A stretch of 64,000 nucleotides of DNA, taken from Camarhynchus parvulus (lineage: Eukaryota; Chordata; Aves; Passeriformes; Thraupidae). Shown here piece by piece: positions 1-14,200 of the stretch (the stretch's first letter is position 1; each line of letters begins with the position of its first letter). Where the stretch lies: assembly GCF_901933205.1 (NCBI RefSeq), contig NC_044584.1, positions 13,247,001 to 13,311,000 on the forward strand, read 5' to 3'. The notes beneath the pieces are model-generated. The model was not told the origin of the DNA. It saw only the letters and a list, made by a program, of their open reading frames with translations, and ran no database searches. A program made the translations under genes and the position numbers.

Positions 1-3000
1 CAGCCTAGCAGCCTGCGCTGGAGTTTCTGCCGCTCTTGGAAATTTCCAAGGGGTTATGGAGGAATGTTGGACATTACATTTTCTCATTTCCACTTGCAGT
101 TTTAAGTGTTTAAATAGGTAATATCTGTTGGATTTTAACTTCAAGAGAATAATGAGATGATTACATACAGAACATTAAAAAATCTCAATGTGTTGTTTTT
201 CTTCTTGCTGCCATTTGAAACTACTGTGTAGTGTCTGCTGGACCCCGTGTCCCTGGTGAAATGTTTGTTTCAGCTGTGTAATTGGGAAATGGCAACAACT
301 ATTTGCTGTTTCATAGTACCTTCTATAAAAAGATTAAAATTTGATCTTAAATTAATATGTCATTTATGTAATATATGTAATGAACTATGTTAGATGTGGA
401 ATTATTTGTGCTGGAACTGTGCACAATATGGGTTCTGGTTTTTTTCAAGGCAAGAGGCAGTGGTGAAAGCTTGTCAATCAGTGTAGATAGCATTGTTCCT
501 GCAGGACAACTATTGATTTATTTTTGGCCTCTTTACATTCCAGTGCCTGTGATTATGTAGTACTACTTTGAGACTGCTCTTCTATAGGATACACATTACA
601 GATTCAAACAGGAATCACTTGCTTAGCTCTGATAAAAGCTGTTTGTTGTGGTGATTTAATAATATACTTTATTTCACTCCTTCTGCCACTCACAGCAAGT
701 AAAACATGCCCAGAGCACTCTGTTTGCTGCCTTTCCAAGGTGTACAGAATGTGCTGTGTCTCCTCAAGTGCCTGTTGGTGACACTTCTCCTGCTCTCACC
801 CCCTGGAGCGCTTCAGCAGGAGATTGAGGAGCTGCTGGTTCTGGTTATGCTCAGTCTCTGCCCCTTTGGGGCACACTGTGTGTGAACCTGAGCAGGACTC
901 CTGGTGTGAGAACAGGGCATTCATTGCCTTTATAAAAGTTGCTGCTTTACAGAAATACACTTCCACATAACCAAGTGCATTGGTTGATGGATGAGCTCCC
1001 CTTTCTGCACCATCATCTCCATCCCTGGTCAGAAGTGTTGATTCCCTGGTGTGCTGACACTGGAAGGAGCTGCAGAGTGGAGCACCAGCCTCTGGCACTC
1101 AGCTTTTGTGCTGGCTAAACACTCTCCCTCCAGTGCAGTCACAAGACTTCTGCTGACTCTGAGAGTCAGCAAACCAGATGTTCTTACTGTGAGGAGGGAT
1201 TATGCTTTTTTGTTTTGTCAGTAAGTATTAAATAAGCTATTCAAGCTTTAATGATCATTTTATTGACTTAAGAAGACACATGGAAATTTTGGAATCTCTC
1301 CACCTGGTGTTCAAGTGTTAAAATTGTATGCTTAGTTGAAAACAAAAAAGAATATCCTCCCTTCTCCCTCGGTCAAAGCAGGAATTGGTCTGACCTCTCT
1401 GTGCATGGCTTTTATTCAGAAGCAGTTCACAGACAAATTTTTAGAGTTGCAGTGGTGTGAAGGAGGATTCCTGCCAGATAATGTGAAGTGCAAAATATCT
1501 GTACTGTCTTTTAACAACTACATTTCCTCAGTGGTGTTAACATTGCCCTTCTTTTGCATGTGTACTTGAAACAGGAGGAACAGTATTAACAACATTAATA
1601 GTTTTTCAACATATGTAAATATTTGTTAATGTTGTGCCTTCAGTTTGGAGATCACTTATGATTTTAGATGTTATGTAGGTAACTTCCTGATTTTACAAGT
1701 GTAAAAGTGAAAGGTAAACTATCTGTCAGCAAGCTGAATGGATTTACTCTGATAAGAACCATCTGTAAAACACAATGCTTGAGTAAACACCATTCCAAGG
1801 GCAACTTTGCTTTGTAGTACCTCCACCTCCTGTCTTTCGAGTTCTCCCTTCCCCACATTCCATTATGGTTTGTCTGTCAATGGTTCTTTAAAATAAAGGG
1901 GAGGGAGAAAAACAAAAGAAGGAAAAAATATCCAAACCCTGACCCACACTAGAACAAGAGTAAAAAATATATATGCATATATAATATATATGTGTGTGTG
2001 TATATATATATATATATGTTGTATTTGGGTAATGCTTCAGTGGTTTTTAGATTTTTTTGGTGGTTTTTTGGTGGTTTTTTCTGTTTGGTTTTTTTTTAGG
2101 CTATGTCCTCTTATCTCATCCAGCTTTACTAGATTTATCACTTTGTGTGTTACTGACTGTTCTGGAAATCTCTTGCTCTATGGATTTCCATATATATGAT
2201 AAGTAAAGTCTGTATTAGCTTTAATTACATTACATTTAAACCAACCTGCCTTCTGTTCTAAATAGTTTCTCACAGAAATAAATGAGCAATTCTTTGCCAT
2301 AAGTGGAATTCTCCTATGGCTCATCCTTGTCTCTGAAGATAATTTCATTATATTTTCCTTATTGAAAACGTGTGATTCAGTTTCCATGACTCCCATGCTC
2401 CTGCCGGGCTGGCTGTTCTTGTGAGTCCCCATTTCCTCCTGAGCTTTTCACAGACCTCACTCCTCTTCCCTTCCTTCATACCCACACCAGGCTGCCCTCC
2501 AGTATAGAGAGACACATCTGTCTGTACCTGCAGAGACAATGTAGGGTCACTCCTGACTGTGGTGTGACCTCCTGCTCTGACACCCTGACCTGTAACCCAG
2601 GTGTGCTCTGACTGTGTGAAGTTTTGCAACTCACAGACAGGTGTTTCTATTTCTTCCTTATAAACAGCTTTGCTTTTTACTTTGTGTCACTGTAGGGGCT
2701 GAAAGTATTTTAGATCCTCTAGATCCTTGTATTTCTTTTATAGAGCTATCAATATTGGCTTTTTTCTGATGGATTTGCTTTGGAATAGCAAAACCTTTTT
2801 AGCTTTCCAACTTTAAAAAATAATATATTTAGGGGTTTTATTCAAGATTGCTTTCTATTTGAAAATTTTCTATTTAATACTGCATTTGACTGCTCAATAT
2901 TTATCTTTTTAAAAAGTGTAGCTATGAAATACTTTTTCAACATTAGTTTTGGAGTTGATTGCAAAAGCAAACATCTGGTTTTCATCCAGCTTGGTTTCTG

Positions 3001-5200
3001 TTTAACCTCTTTGCTCTGGTCAAGTCAAAATCTTCAGTTATTATCTTATACCATCTTTCTAACTATGAGTCATCTCTTCTTTAGCATTCCCCTGCAGTGC
3101 TTTCCTATTAGTCATGCTACAGGCTGTCCTTTCCTTATTATGTAATATATAAGTTCATGATATTTATCTAGTAAGTGAATAACTACATGTTCTGTATCTT
3201 CTATATCTCTAATTTTCTCAGTTTCTATGACTTGTCCAGATACAGATGGGACAACTTCAAAATCTTCCCTTATTGCTTTGTAGTGCCCAGAGTAGATGAA
3301 CAGATGATGGGCAGACAAGTAATGTTATGAGAGACAAAAAGGTTTGTTACGTGTTTTTCTTAAAAAATGCTAAAGCTTCACATGTGAGCCATAAGGTTTA
3401 TGTGCAGGTACATTCTTACTGTGCTCTCCCTTTTGCTCTAGTCCCACTGTATGTTCCCTTTTTACACTGTACATTGTTTAGGATATGACTCAGTTTTTAG
3501 TCTTTCTGTAAAGCTTAAACCAAATATCTGACCATAATTGAAGCCACAAATCATAGATACATTCCTAAACTACACAGCAGGGCTTCCCATCATTTCTATT
3601 TAGAAATAGTGTTCAGTATAATATATTCAATAATAATGTTCTTTCCCACTTGTGATTACTAATATTGAAAGCACATCCCTAGCAATGCTTAGGTAGTTAT
3701 AGCTGAACCAGCTCCACTGACAAAATGGGCTTTATGAGAATGCTTAGTGAAAAAAAAATTGTAAAAGAAAATTGTAAAGTCTGAACAGATCTGCTGTGCC
3801 ACAGCCCTGAAATGTTTGTATTTGAACTCTCAGTGTTTGTGTGATACAAGAAAATAATGTCCTTGTTTTCAGGACTTGCTATTCCCGGTCTTAATGCTTT
3901 AGCCAGAGGAATATCCTTCCTGTACTGCAGAACAGGAAATAAGCTGGTTCCTTTTAAATTCTGGAAACAATGAACTTTGTCCTTAGCTTAATTTTTTAGA
4001 AATTACATTCATTTTGATGTTTTGGACAATGCATTAGCTTGTTTTGCTTCCTTGTAAAATACAATAGGAACAGCATACCATAATCATACACCCATAATAA
4101 GCTCTCAAGTCAGAATTTCAGCATGTAAATATCACATCTTTAATGTGATTTATACTTTGTCTCTTAACTGTCCCTTGTTCAGAAGATGAAATTTCACTTT
4201 GGGGTAGTAGCTATATGTGTCAAAGAGATAATGAAGCACTATGATAAATTGGTATAGAAACAAAGGGAAGGGAGAAGTAGAAGAAAGAAACAACTGTTTT
4301 TTCCCCTTGTTTTCCCCGCTGGCAACAAAAAGCCATAATCTTGAAAAGTATAAAACTTTTATGTCTACCTCTTACCCCAGGTTTTGTGGTTTCTGTTGTA
4401 GTATTTAATATATGTCACATTGGTTGACACACAGAAATGTGTGAGAAACATTTTATTAAATGTAATGAAATGTAAGAAGTTACCTCTGAAGCTTTATAAG
4501 CTGTTTTTCCACATTTGACAGTATTGGATTTATTCTGTCCTTTCAATAATTATGACAACACATATCTCAATCAAATCCACCAAGATTTTCTGATGTTCAG
4601 AGAGAGTATAAGGTGTGTTCCTGATTGTAACACTTTTTTGTTGTTTTTAAATAAGGCAGATAAAATTCTGCTTCTCTCCAGCAAGGTTTTTTTAAACGTA
4701 CAATCAGTCTTTATATTAAGAAAAAACCTTAAGAGCAAACAATCAGTAAGACACACACAGAGCTTTGCTTCTAAAATGCTCTGCACAGTTCATTTCTATT
4801 TCAGCCCAGTGAAGTCGTGTAAGATTGGCCTAGGACACACAGTAAGGCTCTGTGATCATTATGGGCTCCAGTTTATGGTTTAAACTCTTTTTACCTCACT
4901 GATTTCTTGATGTAAGCTCAACACTCCTCATGAGGCCTGACTGGTAGGAAAAGTGGATGCATGTGGGAAATACAGTCCTGGCATCAGATGAGATTGAGAG
5001 CAAACTCCGGTGGGGATGGAAGTAATCCCTGGGAACTGTTAACAGCAGCTGTTCTAGGATGGCTCGTGGGGGGTTACTGTCAGGTTTGAATACACAGCAG
5101 AAAGTATTTCTAAGGTTGCAGTACTTGCTATCACTGGAATGGGGGTTTTGCACTTGATGAGGAGACTGCTCATACAGGAATCAATGTTTTCTTTTGTCAG
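1..5200 (+). other. MRTFB: MRTFB upstream intron (no exon recognised)
   Basis: This stretch ends in a splice acceptor (TTTTGTCAG) at 5200, directly before the first recognisable MRTFB exon, so at least its right part is intron. I found no exon of MRTFB or another gene in it. It is AT-rich with a TA/TG microsatellite near 2 kb. The open frames here are short, have no recognisable domain and sit on both strands, as expected by chance. The protein reconstructed downstream lacks its N-terminus, so the start-codon exon must lie before position 1 or be hidden here. Confidence 0.7.
1966..2018. repeat. TA/TG microsatellite
   Basis: Alternating TA dinucleotides are interrupted by a GC dinucleotide and by a short TG run, then resume as pure TA. 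It is an ordinary simple-sequence repeat within the upstream intron. Confidence 0.9.
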
Positions 5201-5266
5201 TACTTCAGCTGAGGCTGCAACAGAGACGGACACGAGAACAGCTGGTGGACCAGGGCATCATGCCAC
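5201..5266 (+). CDS. MRTFB: MRTFB coding exon (RPEL motif 1, first exon in window)
   Basis: Acceptor TTTTGTCAG precedes 5201 and donor GTAAGA follows 5266. The exon begins with two bases of a split codon, then reads LQLRLQQRRTREQLVDQGIM and ends one base into the next proline codon. This is the first RPEL motif; its core RTREQL departs from the RPxxxEL consensus, as is usual for the first motif in this family. Confidence 0.95.
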
Positions 5267-8200
5267 GTAAGACTTACACCTAGTAATTTGTATTTCTGTA
5301 GTGTTAATTATGAATTGAATATATAAAATGATGAAGATAAGCACTTCTGTGAGATCATTAAAAATAACTTTAGCATTTGAAAAGACTTGCAGGATCCTTT
5401 TGATAACCTAAGTGAGCATGTAGTGAATTCACTGTGCTTCAGTGAATTCATGTGCATCATGTTTCAGTTAAAATAGCCATTGTGACAAAAATGCAAGGAT
5501 TTGTAGACCTTGTCTGATTCTGCTTTTATTTTCTCTATTTAAATAATTATGACTAATTTACTAAATGAACTGAATTACTTAAATGAGTTGACATTAATAA
5601 TAAAACCAGCAGTTTTTAAAGAGTAGAATGACAAAGGTTGCCAAACAAATGAGGGGTGTACAGGATACATGGAGGATCTCAGAGGATAGCACTCAGATGG
5701 AGCACTCTACAATTTTTGTTATTGCTAGGTTAACAATGGGTTTTTTTACTCTTTTTGCTTATTTAGAAGCTAGACGTCATTCTGTTTTCTACGATGAACA
5801 ATTAAGGCCTCTACATTTTTCTATATCATTTTTAAATCAACACATAGTTCTTAAGGGAAGGTCCAGTTCTCTCTAATAACAGCCAGGATGAGGTATGGAC
5901 AGCCAGAAAATTCAGTGGAATTAATTAAATTAAATTGGCATTTTGGCATTCTAAACCTTACCTCACAAAATTTCCATTGTGGGACAGTTTTGATAAGTAA
6001 ACAAACACCTTTGTAGATAGCAAAAAAGTTAACCATTACATGGTAATAATTTGTTAAATATTCCAGGTATTCTGTATAGGAGTATTGCTCATCTCGGCTA
6101 AATATAGGTGGATACAACTAGCACAAATCAAATGTAATCCTGCAAACACAACTCTGAGGTGGTGTTAACACTCATACACACATTCTGGTTAGCATATTTC
6201 TTTAGAAAATTACTTCGTGTCCGTTTAACTCTTACTCTCCCTTCACAGCTTTGAAAAGTCCAGCTGCATTCCATGAGCAGATAAAGAGCCTGGAGCGAGC
6301 CAGGGTAAACCACTTTGTGTAAACTTGTGATTAACATCTGGAAATGGAGAGTCAGTTTTTTGTGATACTAAATTCTCTGCGTACATGGAAAAATTCTTAC
6401 CATTACAGTAATAATGTGTGCTTTTATTTTGGGAGAATTTGTTAAAATAAAATATTAAACCTGAGAGAAACTTCTCTGAGCCTTCACAGATCAGTGGGGA
6501 TTAAACTTATGGGGGGTTAAAGCATATGGGGGGTTAACCTCCAGTTAAGGATTGGATACTTGGGGAAATTATGCATCTGCAGTTTTTTTCTATGGCAAAT
6601 CTATACTATTGTGATTATGTGGTGGTGTGGGATCAAATCCAGAAACATTCCCATCTTGTTTGAAGAAGATGGAAATCCATCAGCCCTGCTTAACTGCTAG
6701 GAAAACAGAACAAAGCAGGAGGAACCCCTCTGCTGCCTGTGTTTTGACAGTGCTACCCCCCTATCTGAATGAAACTGCAACTATTCATTGATTGGACATG
6801 GCTGATTTGTCAAACTGCTTTGAGTTTTTAAGTGAACAGTAGCTAATGGTGTTTCCTCCTTTCTTTTAAGACTGAAAATTTCTTGAAGCACAAGATCCGG
6901 AGCAGGCCGGACCGCTCGGAGCTGGTCAGAATGCACATCCTGGAGGGTACGTGCTCACAATGTACATCTGGAGCTCTGCTCACACTGCTCACAGCAGGGC
7001 CTTGCTTCTGCTCTCACTTGTCTCCCTGAATGACACTTGGTGGGAATTAGTTCTAAAGGTTTATCTGCTCTATATCTCTGCTTCTACAGTGTCTGTGGTA
7101 GTCTCTATGCTAAATTTGTGTATTAACAGATACATCTATGGCAGTGAAGGTATTCCCAGCAGTGTATTTATTTGTTTGCTCTTGCATATTGTTCTTGATC
7201 TATAATGGTAATTATAGTATCAGATCTGTACATGGAGTGTTTCTATTTCAGTTTCAACTCATGCCCTAAAATGACCTGACAGCCTTATGCTCTCCCCTGG
7301 CCCTAAAGAACCTTTAATAAATGTGACTGTTATGCTGTTATCTGTTATACCTGGCTGCTTTTGATACAAGTGGAATGGTTATTGCAAAGACAAGACAATG
7401 TTGTTTGTCATGAGATTGGGGAACAAGTGGAACAGAATATTTGAATCAATATATCCTTTTAGAGACCTTTGCAGAGCCTTCACTACAGGCCACTCAGATG
7501 AAACTGAAGAGAGCTCGCTTGGCAGATGATCTGAATGAGAAGATTGCTCAGAGACCTGGACCTATGGAACTGGTAGAAAAAAATATTCTTCCTGTAGACT
7601 CCAGCGTTAAAGAAGCCATTATAGGCAAGTAAAAGTCCCACAGCTTCTGTTTGTGATCTGTTGGCATTGTGGAAAATAAATAATTTAACTCTTGAGGGTA
7701 AAGGTCACTAGAAGATAACATATGCTAAGTTTATTACTACTTACTCTTTCAGCTTCTGAGACCTAAACTTTGTTATCATTTAAATAAAGTAGTCCTATTT
7801 TTACATGAAACTTTGAAAATACATTTTTTAGAATAAAAATCATTACAAATAATCAAACATCTGTAGCCATTCCTCAGCCTGTCATAGGTGTCTGCGTGCA
7901 CTCCACATCTGTTGAACGTACCTTTTAATCTCTTACTAAAACCACTTCTGCTCCACACTTGGTTTTATTGATTCCTTGAATATGATTTAATATGGCTCTC
8001 ATATTAAAAACACAATAAATACTTAGGTACCATATGTTTAGACTGCTGAAAACTGATCATTTTCCAGCAATTAGCTAATTCTGCCATAAATGTCTAAATT
8101 CAATTTGTGCAATTAAAAAAAAAACATTGTTTCTTTCTATGTAAACATTTTAGCAGTTGGACAAGAGAATTACCCTCAAGCTTTGGATGATTTTTCATTC

Positions 8201-11200
8201 GATGAAGACAGCAGTGATGCTTTATCACCAGATCAACCAGCCAGCCAAGAATCCCAGGGTTCAGCAGCTTCCCCTGGTGAGCCAAAACCAAGTGACTCAC
8301 CCTCACCAATAACCCCAAATGCTGCTACAACAACACAGGTACAGTTTTTAAATGTTAAGATCTTCACAGTATGGTTTTTGGTCTGGCGCTGTAGAAATGG
8401 GGCATGGTTTCAAACGGAATGAATACATCTGCTGCTACAAAGGGCTACCTGGGACTCTTTTCTGCTTGGGGGTGTACAGAGTAAAACCCTGGCTTAGCTG
8501 GTGGCAGTGATGAAATTCCCATAGGCTGCAGTGAAGCCATAAATTCCCTGAAATTCATTGTGTCAAGATCTGCAGCTTTCCCAGAAGTTGTTTAAAAGGT
8601 CATGGCCATGGTTTACTCCAGCTGTTATTGATTACTTAATGTCTGTCTTCCTTCTGGGCAAGGTCTTGAACTCATTTAGAATTAAACTTTACTGAAACAA
8701 CAACAGTTGATGTCAGTTCCGTTACCTTCAGAAAAGTCCACAAAAAAGGTTTCCCACATAACTTAAATATTCTTTCCTATATTTTTAAAATACTGCCTAA
8801 GGAATTTACTATTTAAGAAATCAAAATAACAGTTATGTTGATTTCTCTGAGGTTTTTAGCATTTCCTCATGGTACTTACAAAGAAAGGAAAGTAACTGTG
8901 TCATGGCAGATAAAATGTTATCTTTATAGCAGAGCATCTAAATGTGTGAGGATTTAGAGAGCTGTGGATTTGCTCCTTACTGCAGAAAGTAATGTAAAAG
9001 TCAACTGTTAAATAAGTAAAAAAGAGATAGCTCTTGTTAATGCTCCAAAGTCTATAATGTCTTTATGACCATGGACACTTGACAGCTGAGTGGTTCAGGA
9101 TGTGGTGTTACTCTCCTTGGTTTTCTTATTATCACAGGAGAGGGAAAAAGTATTGTAAAGTTCATATGCAGAAACAATGCTGGATGCAAAGTACAGCACA
9201 ATTTTATTTCATTGTTCCCTAACATACAGATTAAGATATGAGTTGGGTTTCACATTGAGAGAACATAATTTGTGTTGAATAGATTGAAAAGAAACCACAT
9301 GAAATTAGATTCCTGAGTAAGGAATTAGGTTCCTAATGGAGAGTTAAATAAAAATACTCAAAGCAATACACGCCAAAAGCTTTTCAAGTAGGAAGCATAA
9401 GATAGATCTGTGATTGCAGAAACAAAAAGTAAGGCACTTGAACGTGATTGAAAAAGTGCTTCAGATAGAACTTTAAGCCTTTGCTTATGGATTTCATATC
9501 ACATTACAGCCACTTCTGTGCACACATCTAAAATGAGAAGTTGTTCTTCTGCAGAACAAAACAGATGCTCATCTTGTTGTTCCTTTTGAATTAAAGAATA
9601 ACAGCACAGCAGTCCCTACAGGAGACGTGTCTGGGAATGGCTCCTTTATTCTTTTAATTTCCTCTGATAAATTTTAAATTTTATTACAACAAAGTAAATA
9701 CAAAAAATACAAAGAACGTTTTGAATAAAGCAGAGTGCAGCCAGAGTTCTTTTAAAGACCTCCTCCTCCACACATTTCCAGACATCAGAGGATGTAACAT
9801 AATTTTGAGAACCTTCAGCTCTTGCTGACTGATGACCTAAAACTTGCTTTAACCCAGTGTACTTGCATCTGGTTAGGATTAGGCATTTTAGTCATACTCT
9901 AAACAGATCAAATTGGGGTATTCACAATTCAGAAGATATTAAATAGTTATCTTCAAAACAGCTGGAGAATTTTGCTTGATGGCACAGAATGACTGTTTTC
10001 CCTAATATATTCTCTGTAGCTTGTTGACCTGCTAGATTCTTGTTGGCATCTAGCAGGAAAGGTACAGAAAGCATATTATTTGGAAATAGGGATCCGTTCA
10101 AATTAAATAATGACTAGTTTATGAAGCAATCAAGTGAAGAAGTCAAGACCTGTTAAATCTAAGTTTTTGAATTTAAAAATAAATTATGTGCATGGTTCAT
10201 TGCTTCATCTAACACTTGCAGGTAAAATTGGGAAGTCTGTAAAAAGCTTTGTGTATAGGTTAGGATAATGACTAGTGTAAGGAAAAATAATTTACTCTCT
10301 GGCAAGAGGAAAATGTTTAACACCATGATTTTCACACAGTGTGAAAAGAGGTAATTTGGGGTTTTGGTGGTGCTTTTTTTTCTGTCGTGCAAGTCCAGCA
10401 AATAACAGGCACTGTGTAGATATCAGGTGCTTTCCAGAGCAAACACTTTGAAATTTGGATGTAAAAATAGAGACATTTGTATCTTTAGCCTGCCACCATA
10501 AACTGACAGGATCCCAGGCCAGGCATGTGCACAGTGTTTCAGTGACAGGGAGGGCATGGTAAATCTGCAATTTAATAAAGCAAGCATCAGGAGCTGTTCT
10601 TCTGTGTGGCTGCAAGACAGAGGGATCAAACCCACTATTCAGTTTACTGGGTTATGGGAAGGCAGCTATAGTTGCCTCTCGGCAGCTGATGGTTGGGAAC
10701 ACAGCGAGATGTCTTAATGAAACACGAAGATAAAATGGAAATTTCTTACAAATTAATTGTGAGCAAAAGTCAGAGAGCTTTGTTCATGCAGACTGGCACC
10801 TCGGGAACCTGCTATCCCAGAAATACAAAAGAACCAGGACACAGAGTTGCAAAATGTGTACCAAGTTAAGTCCTTTGTGGTACAATCCCATGGAAAAATA
10901 CAGGAAAGGTACAGGAAGAAATGAAACAGAAAGAAGTACCTGTCGGACTTAATTATAATGCAAGTCTTGGAATTAATTTGGAAGAAAAAGGATGTTTACT
11001 GATAGGAATATAAAGAAGGGGCTTTTATAAAAGGAGCATTGTACTAGGTGATCTAATTGCTTTCTTAAACAATGGAAGTGCAACTGATGTCATCTGGCTG
11101 GATTTATTACTGGATGATATTAAACACTAGGAAAATGAGGATGGAGATTACCAGAAATGAGACAGAAAGAGGGAAGTCCTGGGCTGAAAGGAAGCTGGTA

Positions 11201-14200
11201 CCAGTGCTCTGTGGGAGTTGATCTGGGATGTTCTGGTTTCGTGTTACCGTTAACAACCTTGACGTAAGAACGGCTCACCTAACAAAAGTAGGAAGATGTA
11301 GTCAGCACACAGTTGGATTGTTATTATGCAAAAAGAACTGGTTGATTTGGCTTTTAGGAGAGAAATGCAATTCCAATAGAATGAATAGTTCTTGGAAAGA
11401 AAAATACACAATGGCCCTCACAAAGAAATGTGGAAACCTGGGGACTCTTGACTCAAGAGAAAACTGAGGAGGAAGAGAGCTGGGGTGCAGTGTTCAGCAG
11501 TGGAGTCGGAGCTACTCTGGACATCTTCTGTGAGATTGCAAGCCTGTCAGAAGAGATGATTCCAGTAGAAGTGCTAATGCCACTGTAAGGATGCAGTGAG
11601 ACTCTATGTGGAATATCCTGTACATTTTCAGTTACTTATATCCAAGAAAGACTAATGAAAACTGTTAATCCAGTTAACTGTAACAGGAGGATAATCAGAG
11701 AACAAAATCTCTGTTTCTAGAAAAGAGTAAAGATTTCTTTGTATATCTAGGAACATGAGGACTGAGATCTGTTTATGTAGAGTCTGTATTCCATCAGAGG
11801 GATATTCACCACAGAAGGAAATAATAAGGTTTCTTTAAGACCTAAAATCACAAACCAATTTCAGCTCAATAAAAATTGGTATGACAAATTTAAGATGAGC
11901 AAAGTTTGGGTTTACACTTCTGCTGGCATAAGATACAGAAGAAATGCACCTTCTGTCCTGCTGCGTGATCATTCTGAAGCAAGAAGTTTGTTTGCCTGTG
12001 TTGAAGTTTGACATTTATGAAAGCAATGCTTTTCTGACAGTGCTTGTTTGGGTGGTAAGATTCTCCTTGTATACACAGAAATCTGACTTCACACAAAAAA
12101 TACTGAAGGCCTCAATTTTATAGTAATAAAGCAGTGTTTTCATAGCTAACTAAGAAGTCAAAGTAAGAAATCATTTTATTTGCTGTGTTTGAAGTGGGCC
12201 AAACTGTGCCCTTATAGAATACTTGTACACATGTACAGGAGTTCCGTTTTCACCATTCCTCCAAAAAAGTATTTTGTCAATTTGATGTGGTAGTAAAATG
12301 TCTTAACTTTTTCACATTTTTTCCAGTTACTCAGACAGTTGATGTTTTTAATGTTTCTCTTTTTCCTTATATTTTTTAATACTAGTATCCACCTTTAACC
12401 TCTCCAGTTCCTGAATTCCTCAAAACTCCCTCTACAATCGAACAGCACGTGACTCGTTCCACTGCTGCAACCACCCTGACCACAACCACTGTATCTGCAG
12501 CAAAGCCTGGGCCAACCTTAGTGAAGGTGGGTACCTGCAACTGTGGCCCCTGAGGACAACATTCTTCATCTGTGTGCTAAACACACAGGGCTGTGTTTAA
12601 TGAAAAACTACACAAGTAACCTTACAGTGCCTGTAGCTAACAACTTCTGCTGCTGTTCAGGGGAGCATTCTGGGCAGGTGACTCAAAGTTTTTGTGTGCT
12701 AAGGTCAGCCAGTACCCCAGAGACCAGCTCATTATTGCAAGAGGTCCTTACAGTACAGTTGACAAAAGTTTTCAGGCAGAATTGTGCATTACATAGCTAT
12801 GGAAATTTTTAAGAAATAAGGACAGTAGATTTTTGCAATACAGAGTTTCTACTTTCTGTCTGCCTTCTAATCTAGTTTTATTTGGAGGATAGCTGAATAG
12901 AAAGAGAGTCACTGCATTCATAGTCTACCAGTAACCAAAGTGGTGAACAGCATTGCTCCTTTTCCACAACTGTTTTCTTAGTTGGTTTAATGTATAAGCA
13001 GAATGCATTGTGAGGGAGAAGTTACTGTATCCTTGTTGGGGATCAGAAGAACATACCAATTCTCTTTTTGCACTGACTTAGCCAGCAGCATTGAAAACCC
13101 TTTCAAATACAGTTAGAGAGGGATTTCTTTTAGATATCCATCATATTTCATTTCAGTAACTTCACTGTCTTCATCTGTGTTAATATTTGTATGTAGACTT
13201 CTACTTACCTACATGAAATTAACTCAGTTAAATGTACAAGGATGACCTCTGGCACTCATTTTCTAATATAAATTTGGCTATATCCTTTGAAATCACTGGA
13301 TATGTACCAGCTTACTTAATGTGGGACCTTAATTCAGATGTACCCCAAAAGAGGCTATCTGTGTAGTGAACAGGTGTGGATCAGCACAGCATTTCTGCTT
13401 TGATACCTTCTGTATGATTAGGTAACTGCCTTCAATTTTTCCCTCAAAATAATTTCAAAGAGCTTGTAAAGGAAGAGAGTTTTAACCACTTGAGCATTGC
13501 TAATGAAGATATTGCTGCCTGTAATTTATAGGAGTGTCTGTCCATGCTTTCAGTCTAGACCTCTAAGTACCTCAGATATTTACAGATGGAATTTAGAATA
13601 CTGGCTTTTACTTCCACAAACTAAGTGGCTTTGAACTTAGCTGCTTAAGAAGAATGCCTCTTTGCAATGACAGGTCATGACTAGTAGAATCCCTTAGCTG
13701 TGCCACCTTTGAAAAACCATTCACAAACTGTGATTTGATGACCCCTACATGTGCAGGGGATAAGCCAGCTGGAGCATGTTAACCTCCCAAGGATGGTTCA
13801 TTTGGGGATGTTTTCAAGGACAATTGTTTTCAGCAGCTCTCTATGGTAAAAGTGCTGTGGTATGCTGCGTCTCTGAGCCATGCATAACTGCTTTAAGTGA
13901 CATCTGTTGTGATTTTGTTTCAATCTTTTCCATCCATAAACAGCAAAGCCACCCAAAGAACCCAAATGATAAACATCGGAGCAAGAAATGTAAAGAACCT
14001 AAGCCAAGGGTGAAAAAATTGAAGTATCATCAGTATATTCCACCTGATCAGAAAGGTGAGAAAAATGAGCCACAGATGGACTCCAACTATGCTCGTCTGC
14101 TACAACAGCAGCAACTGTTTTTGCAGCTGCAGATCCTGAGCCAACAGCAACAACACTACAACTACCAGACAATTCTACCTGCACTGCTGAAGTATGTGAA

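Larger units (their letters stand above)
5267..8153 (+). other. MRTFB: MRTFB introns around the RPEL exons
   Basis: Four introns lie here: 5267-6248, 6305-6870, 6947-7462 and 7625-8153. All are GT-AG except the last, which is GC-AG. No RNA gene, repeat or extra exon is recognisable in them. Confidence 0.85.

Noticed and set aside
796..1098. 100-codon minus frame in the upstream intron
   Set aside because: No homology recognised, no splice signals consistent with an exon, and it lies in intron of MRTFB.
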